A DNA stretch of 6,445 bases from Gammaproteobacteria bacterium (GTDB taxonomy: Bacteria; Pseudomonadota; Gammaproteobacteria; SZUA-229): contig JALTRC010000676.1 of assembly GCA_026998145.1 (NCBI GenBank), positions 1 to 6,445 on the forward strand, written 5' to 3'. Numbering within the stretch: the first letter of the stretch is position 1; each line of letters starts with the position of its first letter. A program made the translations under genes and the position numbers. The notes under the pieces are model-generated. The model saw only the letters and a program-made list of their open reading frames with translations, was not told where the DNA came from and searched no databases. Positions 1 to 3,774 of this stretch are shown here, one piece after another.

Positions 1-201
1 AGCATCCAGATCCAGCAGGGGCAGGCCAAATTCAGTGGCGCCAATGGTGGCAATTTTAGTGGCCGAGATTTTTTTTGACTCAACCAGTAACTGGGTAATT
101 GCTTTGTTGTCTTTTCGGGAGGCTTTCTGAATATCAATGGCTGCCTCTTCCGGCAGCAATCCATCTATAACCAGCTTGTTTAATAATCCGCCTAGCTTCA
201 T
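1..201 (-). CDS. pilB: PilB, type IV pilus extension ATPase (N-terminal fragment)
   Basis: Only the first 67 codons are inside the window; the gene runs off the left edge. The protein starts MKLGGLLNKLVIDGLLPEE and continues with QLLVESKKIS and FGLPLLDLDA. This is the pattern of the N-terminal domain of PilB/GspE/MshE-type secretion ATPases (a [KR]LG..L...G.L start, then a second helix pair and a GLP.LDL end). In the family this domain precedes the ATPase core, which is not visible here; PilB is a cytoplasmic hexameric motor that powers pilin polymerisation. The ATG at 199-201 is chosen because the family start motif follows directly and an AGAAG-like ribosome site lies just upstream. It follows pilA on the same strand but behind a strong terminator, so it probably has its own promoter; pilC and pilD would be expected beyond the edge. 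Assignment rests on a short stretch, so a paralogous GspE-like ATPase is not fully excluded, although the pilA neighbourhood favours PilB. Confidence 0.85.
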   Translation of the reverse strand, partial: MKLGGLLNKLVIDGLLPEEAAIDIQKASRKDNKAITQLLVESKKISATKIATIGATEFGLPLLDLDA

Positions 202-286
202 AGGTTTCTTCTAATGATTTATATGCTTACTTCAATAAGTTAAGACTGATTCTAGCAGAAGAATGCTGGCTAATGGTGGATTAGCT
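202..286 (-). promoter_or_regulatory. pilB leader with weak promoter candidate
   Basis: No ORF is credible between pilB and the pilA terminator, so this stretch should hold the pilB promoter. On the minus strand a TAGAAT hexamer (249-254) is a fair -10 box, but no convincing -35 stands 16-18 bp upstream. A perfect inverted repeat, GCTAAT (269-274) and ATTAGC (280-285) with a 5-nt spacer, lies where a -35 region or an operator would be. A second AT-rich stretch (CATATAAAT) is closer to the gene. All of this is inference from short motifs. Confidence 0.25.
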
Positions 287-404
287 GAGATATTGTGAGG
301 TAAATGCTGGAGGGGGTGAGTGTTAGGGAATTGAGTTTGGCAGGATATGTGTCTATGAAATTAAAAGGCAGGGTTTAAATTTTTGGTTTTATTGATATGG
401 CCAT

Positions 405-432
405 AAAAAACCCCGCTGGAGCGGGGTTTTTT
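405..432 (-). terminator. Strong bidirectional rho-independent terminator after pilA
   Basis: CCCCGC (411-416) and GCGGGG (421-426) pair around a TGGA tetraloop, flanked by six A on the left and six T on the right. It therefore reads as a terminator on both strands. It starts about 20 bp after the pilA stop codon and separates the pilA transcript from pilB. This fits a highly expressed single-gene pilA mRNA. No plus-strand gene ends nearby, so the useful direction is minus. Confidence 0.93.
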
Positions 433-452
433 ATTAAGCTGGACTAGTGCTT

Positions 453-917
453 TTATGGGTTAGGGCTACAGAAGCCTTTTGCCAGACAGCCACCGGATAC
501 AGTCCATGCCAAGGTGCCACCTGCATCAGCTGGTGTCAGGATGTATGTGTCAGTGGCAGCGATACCGTTAGCTGCAACAGGAGTGGCTGTAACTACAGCG
601 GTATTATCAGTAACTTCAACAGATGTTACACGGCCATTATTGGCATTTGTTACTGCACCAGCTTGTGCGGCTGCAACAGAAGTGTCGTCAACAGTGTCAC
701 ACAATGCCAAACTATTTTTTAACTGGAAACAAATGTCAATGGCTGATTTAACAGAAGTTGTGGCCATAATGACCTCAGTGTAGTTAGTTTTGGCTGTATA
801 AGTCTGGTAAGCCGGAATCGCAACCGATGCCAGAATACCGATAATGGCAACCACGATCATTAATTCGATTAAGGTAAAGCCTTGCTGGATCTTTTTCATA
901 ACTGGAAGTTTTTTCAT
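453..917 (-). CDS. pilA: Type IV major pilin PilA (type IVa prepilin)
   Basis: A 154-residue prepilin. The leader MKKLPVMKKIQQG (13 residues, basic, ending in Gly) is followed by FTLIELMIVVAIIGILASVA, the class IVa N-terminal helix: Phe14 is mature residue 1 and Glu18 is the invariant Glu5. PilD would cut after Gly13 and methylate Phe14, leaving a 141-residue pilin. The hydrophobic helix spans about 14-37 and the rest is a Thr/Ala/Val-rich globular head. There are four cysteines: 63, 73, 144 and 150. The C-terminal pair forms the likely D-region disulfide with only five residues between; Cys63-Cys73 could form a second one. ATG at 917 is preferred over Met7 because GGAGAGA (921-927) sits at good distance before it, while Met7 would give a more typical 7-residue leader but has no ribosome site. 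A sigma-54 promoter lies upstream and a strong terminator downstream. A minor pilin is unlikely given this control region. Confidence 0.95.
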   Translation of the reverse strand: MKKLPVMKKIQQGFTLIELMIVVAIIGILASVAIPAYQTYTAKTNYTEVIMATTSVKSAIDICFQLKNSLALCDTVDDTSVAAAQAGAVTNANNGRVTSVEVTDNTAVVTATPVAANGIAATDTYILTPADAGGTLAWTVSGGCLAKGFCSPNP

Positions 918-938
918 GAGTCTCTCCGTTGGTGTTTT

Positions 939-977
939 CTAGTTTTTGAACCGGCCTGTGACCGGCTCTGAATTCAT
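939..977 (-). other. Possible 12-codon upstream ORF in the pilA leader
   Basis: Inside the predicted pilA mRNA leader, an ATG at 975-977 opens a short frame encoding MNSEPVTGRFKN, ending in TAG at 939-941, 21 bp before the pilA ATG. A GGGAGG purine run lies almost directly before the ATG, closer than ideal for a ribosome site, and is partly inside the stem of the leader hairpin at 978-992. It may be chance; it matches no leader peptide that I recognise. Confidence 0.2.
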
Positions 978-992
978 GCCTCCCTGTGAGGC
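948..992 (-). promoter_or_regulatory. Two stem-loops in the pilA 5' leader
   Basis: If transcription starts near 996, as predicted from the -24/-12 boxes, the mRNA has a leader of about 79 nt. Its first structure is a perfect 5-bp stem, GCCTC/GAGGC, at 978-992, beginning about 5 nt from the 5' end. A second hairpin at 948-968 pairs CCGG with CCGG, extended by two more pairs across one mismatch. Both loops contain an ACAGG-like sequence. A 5'-terminal stem-loop is a known way to lengthen mRNA life in bacteria; the role here is inferred. Confidence 0.4.
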
Positions 993-1006
993 TTGTAGAT
1001 GTATAG

Positions 1007-1022
1007 TGCAGTTGCTGTGCCA
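1007..1022 (-). promoter_or_regulatory. Sigma-54 (-24/-12) promoter of pilA
   Basis: On the minus strand the sequence reads TGGCAC-AGCAA-CTGCA, against the consensus TGGCAC-N5-TTGCA/T. The invariant GG and GC dinucleotides are 12 bp apart, as required for RpoN. The predicted start point is near 996, about 79 nt before the pilA ATG. In Pseudomonas and related bacteria pilA is transcribed by RpoN with PilR, and pilR lies just upstream here. Confidence 0.88.
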
Positions 1023-1052
1023 GTTTTTGGGTAAGTGTTTTTTGTTATTTAA

Positions 1053-1065
1053 AATCAATAAGATA
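1053..1065 (+). promoter_or_regulatory. Candidate IHF site between enhancer and pilA promoter
   Basis: AATCAATAAGATA matches the IHF consensus WATCAANNNNTTR with one mismatch in the TTR part, inside an AT-rich stretch. It lies about 57-69 bp upstream of the predicted pilA start point, between the sigma-54 promoter and the TGTC-rich elements, where a DNA bend would bring the activator to the polymerase. The match is imperfect and short, so it remains a candidate. Confidence 0.4.
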
Positions 1066-1090
1066 GGGTTTGTTTGGGTGGGCATGTGGC

Positions 1091-1151
1091 AGCTTGTCGC
1101 TGTGACAGATTGTGACAATGCCTGTTCATTTTTGTCACTTTTTGACAAAAA
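1091..1151 (-). promoter_or_regulatory. Probable PilR-binding enhancer region upstream of pilA
   Basis: About 95-155 bp upstream of the predicted pilA start there is a cluster of TGTC/GACA elements. A perfect 9-bp inverted repeat, TTTTTGTCA (1129-1137) and TGACAAAAA (1143-1151), has a 5-nt centre. TGTGACA occurs twice exactly 10 bp apart (1101-1107 and 1111-1117), and a further TGTC (1095-1098) faces the first of these. In Pseudomonas aeruginosa PilR recognises repeated TGTC-containing elements upstream of pilA. Position and motif agree with that, but binding is inferred. Confidence 0.7.
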
Positions 1152-1190
1152 TGTTAGGTGTTTGGCATAAATGGCTTTTTATAAAAGGCC

Positions 1191-1216
1191 GGTGGATCCG
1201 CTGCGCTTGATCCACC
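1191..1216 (-). repeat. Palindromic block A1 (core inverted)
   Basis: A 26-bp block with 8-bp arms GGTGGATC/GATCCACC. It is the exact reverse complement of the block at 1456-1481, although the sequence that follows it continues in the same direction as in the other copies. Only the 10-bp core (1199-1208, CGCTGCGCTT) therefore appears flipped. It lies about 40 bp from the outer edge of the pilA enhancer cluster. Confidence 0.9.
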
Positions 1217-1256
1217 AAATAGCGTAACAGTATTTATTTAATCGCAATGAGAGGCA

Positions 1257-1282
1257 GAATAAATCAAGTACAGCGAACCACC
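1257..1282 (+). repeat. Decayed block B1
   Basis: A 26-bp block ending ATCAAGTACAGCGAACCACC. It aligns with the palindromic block (ATCAAGCGCAGCGGATCCACC-type right part) without indels but has lost its left arm complementarity. It starts 66 bp after block A1 and 67 bp before A2. Confidence 0.7.
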
Positions 1283-1323
1283 CAATAACGTACCCCATCC
1301 ATTAAAGTTATAAACAGAAGTAG

Positions 1324-1349
1324 GGTGGATCAAGCAAAGCGGATCCACC
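1324..1349 (+). repeat. Palindromic block A2
   Basis: Arms GGTGGATC (1324-1331) and GATCCACC (1342-1349) with core AAGCAAAGCG, differing from A3 at two core positions. It can fold into a hairpin with an 8-bp stem on either strand. Confidence 0.9.
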
Positions 1350-1389
1350 AAATAGCGTAACAGTATTTATTTAATCACAATGAAAGGCA

Positions 1390-1415
1390 GGATAAATCAA
1401 GTACAGCGAACCACC
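1390..1415 (+). repeat. Decayed block B2
   Basis: Same decayed form as at 1257-1282, with GGATAAATC in place of the left arm and AACCACC in place of the right arm. It stands exactly 66 bp from both A2 and A3. Confidence 0.7.
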
Positions 1416-1455
1416 TAATAACGTACCCCATCCATTAAGTTATAAACAGGAGTAG

Positions 1456-1481
1456 GGTGGATCAAGCGCAGCGGATCCACC
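1456..1481 (+). repeat. Palindromic block A3
   Basis: Arms GGTGGATC and GATCCACC around core AAGCGCAGCG, preceded by GTAG as in A2. This is the version whose reverse complement is found as A1. Confidence 0.9.
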
Positions 1482-1521
1482 AAATAGTGTAACAGTATTT
1501 ATTTAATCGCAATGAAAGGCA

Positions 1522-1547
1522 GGATAAATCAAGTACAGCGAAGCCAT
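1522..1547 (+). repeat. Decayed block B3 (array end)
   Basis: The decayed block occurs again 66 bp after A3. Similarity to B2 fades after CAGCGAA (GCCATCAATAAC versus CCACCTAATAAC) and stops about 10 bp before the pilR stop codon, which marks the array boundary. Confidence 0.65.
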
Positions 1548-1561
1548 CAATAACCCCGGTT

Positions 1562-2935
1562 CTAGGATTTAATTTGCATTTTTTCCAGCCGATAACGTAA
1601 TTGCCGCAGGGTCAGCCCCAGCTGTTTGGCGGCGGCGGTTTTATTCCAGCGGGTGGACTCCAGCGCCTGCAGGATGCTGTTGCGTTCCTGTTCCTGCAGG
1701 TGGTTTGGCGATATTTCACTGGTTTGTATCTGCGGGGCAGTTTCGGGCTCTGTTTCTGGTGTATGGCTGGGTAACTGAATATCTTTTGCATCAATGATGC
1801 TCGAATCGCTTAAGGCCAGCGTGCGCTCCAGAATATTTTCCAGCTCTCGAACATTGCCGGGGAAAGGATGCTGTTTAAGTTTTTCCATGGCAGCATCGGT
1901 GAGTTGGGGTATGGTTTCCAGCTGGCACTTCTGGCCAAGCTGCTTTAACAGGTGCTGTGATAACAGGGGAATATCCTCTGGATGCTGCCGCAAACTGGGT
2001 ACATTCAGTTCAATCACATTAATGCGGTAAAACAGGTCTTCCCTGAACTTGCCCTGTTTAACCAGCTCGGCCAGGTTTTTGTGGCTGGCCGATAAAATAC
2101 GCACATCCACATCCTGTTCATTATGTTCCCCCACCGGTCGAATGCGTTTCTCCTGAATAGCCCTGAGCAGTTTGACCTGCATCTGTAATGGCAGGTCGGC
2201 GACTTCATCCAGAAACAGGGTTCCAGTGTCGGCGGCTTTAAACAGGCCTTCCTTATCTGTACTGGCGCCGGTAAAGCTGCCTTTTTTATGGCCAAAAAAT
2301 TCGCTTTCCATTAATTCTGCGGGGATGGCGCCACAGTTAATGGGAATAAAGGGGCTGTTTGCTCTGGCGCCCTGTTGATGAATCAGGCGGGCGACCAGCT
2401 CCTTGCCACAGCCGGATTCACCGTGAATAAATACCGGTGCCTGGCTGCGTGCCAGTTTGCTGATTTTATTTTGTAGTTCCCGGATCAGTGTTGACTCGCC
2501 CAGTAACTGATAGGGGGAGCGGGAGCTGGCGGAACGGGATTCAGCCGCTGATGGCAGTTGAGTGGCTGATGTCACCAGTTGTCGGAGTACCTGTAAATCA
2601 ACCGGTTTGGCAACAAAATCAAAAGCACCTGCTTTGAGTGCCTTGATGGCGGATTCCATATTCCCATAGGCGGTAATAACCGCTACCGGCGTATCGGGGT
2701 ATTGTTGCTGAATATGTTCCACCAGTTCAATGCCATTGCCATCCGGCAGGTTCATATCGGTAAGGCATAAATCAAAATGCTGTTTTTGCAGCAGTGCTCT
2801 GGCGGTGGCAAGGTCATGGGCCGAGCGGGTTTGCAGGCCCATGCGGCTGAGAGTTATTTCAGCCAGCTGACATAAATCCGGTTCATCATCTACAATCAGA
2901 GCGTTGAGTGCTGGGGTTTCTGGCATTGTTTCCAT
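1562..2935 (-). CDS. pilR: PilR, sigma-54-dependent response regulator of pilin expression
   Basis: A 457-residue NtrC-family regulator of usual length. The receiver domain (about 10-125) has the acidic pocket D16-D17, phosphoacceptor D60 (LCLTDMNLPDG), T88 and K110. The AAA+ domain (about 143-380) has Walker A GESGCGKE (172-179), the sigma-54-contacting loop GSFTGA (219-224), Walker B GTLFLDEV (238-245, D243-E244), R298 and R304 in FREDLFYR as likely arginine fingers, and sensor II FPGNVREL (358-365). The C-terminal helix-turn-helix (about 425-455) reads WNKTAAAKQLGLTLRQLRYR. The Ser in GSFTGA is usual for PilR, and the receiver opening ALIVDDEPDL also matches PilR. Phosphorylated by PilS, it activates pilA, whose enhancer starts about 410 bp downstream. 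Start: ATG at 2935 has almost no ribosome site; Met4 (2926) is preceded by GGAAA and is a real alternative. It is separated from pilS by an opposite-strand gene. Confidence 0.94.
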   Translation of the reverse strand: METMPETPALNALIVDDEPDLCQLAEITLSRMGLQTRSAHDLATARALLQKQHFDLCLTDMNLPDGNGIELVEHIQQQYPDTPVAVITAYGNMESAIKALKAGAFDFVAKPVDLQVLRQLVTSATQLPSAAESRSASSRSPYQLLGESTLIRELQNKISKLARSQAPVFIHGESGCGKELVARLIHQQGARANSPFIPINCGAIPAELMESEFFGHKKGSFTGASTDKEGLFKAADTGTLFLDEVADLPLQMQVKLLRAIQEKRIRPVGEHNEQDVDVRILSASHKNLAELVKQGKFREDLFYRINVIELNVPSLRQHPEDIPLLSQHLLKQLGQKCQLETIPQLTDAAMEKLKQHPFPGNVRELENILERTLALSDSSIIDAKDIQLPSHTPETEPETAPQIQTSEISPNHLQEQERNSILQALESTRWNKTAAAKQLGLTLRQLRYRLEKMQIKS

Positions 2936-2959
2936 TCGATACTAAAGTAGAGCATTGAT

Positions 2960-2991
2960 TTTATAGCAGATGCCAGGCCTTTGGCTATAAA
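2960..2991. promoter_or_regulatory. Palindromic divergent promoter candidate, pilR / tfpX-Z
   Basis: The 82-bp gap between pilR and the accessory gene holds a 32-bp inverted repeat with perfect 8-bp arms TTTATAGC (2960-2967) and GCTATAAA (2984-2991). Each arm puts a TATAAA -10-like box facing outwards, one towards pilR and one towards the plus-strand gene. Start points would fall about 18-20 nt before each start codon. Neither side has a good -35 box, so either an activator is needed or the repeat is an operator. Function is inferred. Confidence 0.45.
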
Positions 2992-3017
2992 CGCAAGAAT
3001 AAATAACAGGGTGACGT

Positions 3018-3755
3018 ATGACGCATAGATTGAAAGCTGCATTTATCCACTTAGGTGTCAGTAGCATGATTATCGGTTTGTTTTTATGGCTGGTATTTTT
3101 TCGCTGGTATCCCCAGCCTTATGATCGTTTGCTGGGCGTATGGGATGCGCTGATTATTATGCTGCTGGTTGATATAGTGCTGGGGCCATTGCTGACGCTG
3201 GTGGTATTTAATATTGCCAAGCCTTTTAAAGAGCTGCGCCGTGATCTGGCGGTTATTGTTTTTATTCAGTTACTGGCCCTGGGCTGGGGTGTTCATATTA
3301 CTTACAGCATGCGGCCGGTCATCAATCTTTTTGCGATTAACCAGTTTTATCTGCTGAGTTATAAGGAGTATTCGACCATCGAGGGTGCGGATAAATATCT
3401 GCCAGGCATTTTTGATAAGCCACGGCTGGCCTATAGTGTGATCGGTACACAGGGACAGAAAAAATATGATGGTGTGATTAGCGCGATTATGGAAGGCAAT
3501 GAGGATGAGGGATTGTTTATGAACCCGGCTAAATATCTGCCCTTTGAGCAGAATATTGATCAGGTTAAAAAACAGGCGCTCAGTTATCAGCAGTTATTGT
3601 CATACAATCTGGCGACAGAAGATATGATGCAGAATTTCCTGAAGCAACACGGTGGCCAGGCCGATGACTATGTGTATTTTTCCGAGGTCGTGGGTAATAA
3701 ACGCTCTATTCTGGTGATGAATCAGGCGCTTGATAAAATTGTGGGCGCTCTGTAG
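3018..3755 (+). CDS. TfpX/TfpZ-family type IV pilin accessory protein
   Basis: A 245-residue inner-membrane protein. Three hydrophobic helices lie at about 8-28, 43-66 and 76-97, followed by a soluble, probably periplasmic domain of about 145 residues. Family-type signatures are WYPQPY (30-35), VDIVLGPLLTLVVF (51-64), K71-to-R75 with D76-L77, Q84 in the third helix, and MRPV then F110. Family members sit beside pilA in Pseudomonas pilin groups and help their cognate pilin to be assembled; the exact mechanism is not shown by this sequence. ATG at 3018 follows AGGGTG at 4-nt spacing. It lies on the opposite strand between pilS and pilR, divergent from pilR (82 bp) and convergent with pilS (12 bp), an unusual position. 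I cannot say which of TfpX, TfpY or TfpZ it is closest to, so no symbol is given. Confidence 0.85.
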   Translation: MTHRLKAAFIHLGVSSMIIGLFLWLVFFRWYPQPYDRLLGVWDALIIMLLVDIVLGPLLTLVVFNIAKPFKELRRDLAVIVFIQLLALGWGVHITYSMRPVINLFAINQFYLLSYKEYSTIEGADKYLPGIFDKPRLAYSVIGTQGQKKYDGVISAIMEGNEDEGLFMNPAKYLPFEQNIDQVKKQALSYQQLLSYNLATEDMMQNFLKQHGGQADDYVYFSEVVGNKRSILVMNQALDKIVGAL

Positions 3756-3759
3756 ACGC

Positions 3760-3774
3760 GGCGTGTTTTACGCC
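3760..3774. terminator. Short hairpin between convergent tfpX/Z-like gene and pilS
   Basis: GGCGT (3760-3764) and ACGCC (3770-3774) form a perfect 5-bp stem around GTTTT. It begins 5 nt after the plus-strand stop codon, and the loop and stem contain the pilS stop codon (TTA, 3768-3770). On the plus strand only three T follow, and on the minus strand there is no U-tract. It is therefore a weak terminator at best and may let both transcripts run into each other. Confidence 0.35.

Larger units (their letters stand above)
1191..1555. repeat. Tandem repeat array, about 2.75 copies of a 132/133-bp unit
   Basis: Three copies start at 1191, 1324 and 1456 (steps of 133 and 132 bp); the last is cut short near 1555. 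Each unit begins with a 26-bp palindromic block (arms GGTGGATC and GATCCACC), then AAATAG.GTAACAGTATTT and further near-identical sequence. Copies differ by scattered substitutions and one 1-bp indel (ATTAAAG versus ATTAAG). Within each unit, 66 bp after the palindrome, lies a decayed form of the same block, so the underlying module is 66 bp. The array fills the gap between the pilR stop and the pilA enhancer. No ORF of interest runs through it and no transposase is present. It resembles REP/MITE-like intergenic palindromes of proteobacteria, but I cannot name the family. Confidence 0.93.

Noticed and set aside
219..240. Sigma-70 promoter with ATATAAAT box close to pilB
   Set aside because: No -35 box at usual spacing, and the resulting leader would leave very little room for the ribosome site.
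447..783. Plus-strand ORFs over pilA
   Set aside because: Reading-frame shadows of the pilin gene on the other strand.
1101..1117. CRP/Vfr site suggested by TGTGACAGATTGTGACA
   Set aside because: The two TGTGA halves are direct repeats; the TCACA half at the right spacing is missing.
939..1148. 69-codon minus-strand ORF upstream of pilA
   Set aside because: It runs through the pilA enhancer, IHF-like site and promoter, has no ribosome site, and resembles no protein; only its last 12 codons lie in the predicted transcript.
946..1170. 74-codon plus-strand ORF opposite the pilA control region
   Set aside because: Low-complexity, Cys-rich translation with no family features, lying over regulatory DNA.
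1191..1555. CRISPR array or insertion sequence
   Set aside because: Repeat units are 132/133 bp with no unique spacers, there are no cas genes, and no transposase frame or terminal target duplication is visible.
2971..2995. Second sigma-54 promoter upstream of the tfpX/Z-like gene (TTTGGCTATAAACGCAAG)
   Set aside because: GG and GC are 10 bp apart instead of 12, so it does not fit the -24/-12 rule.
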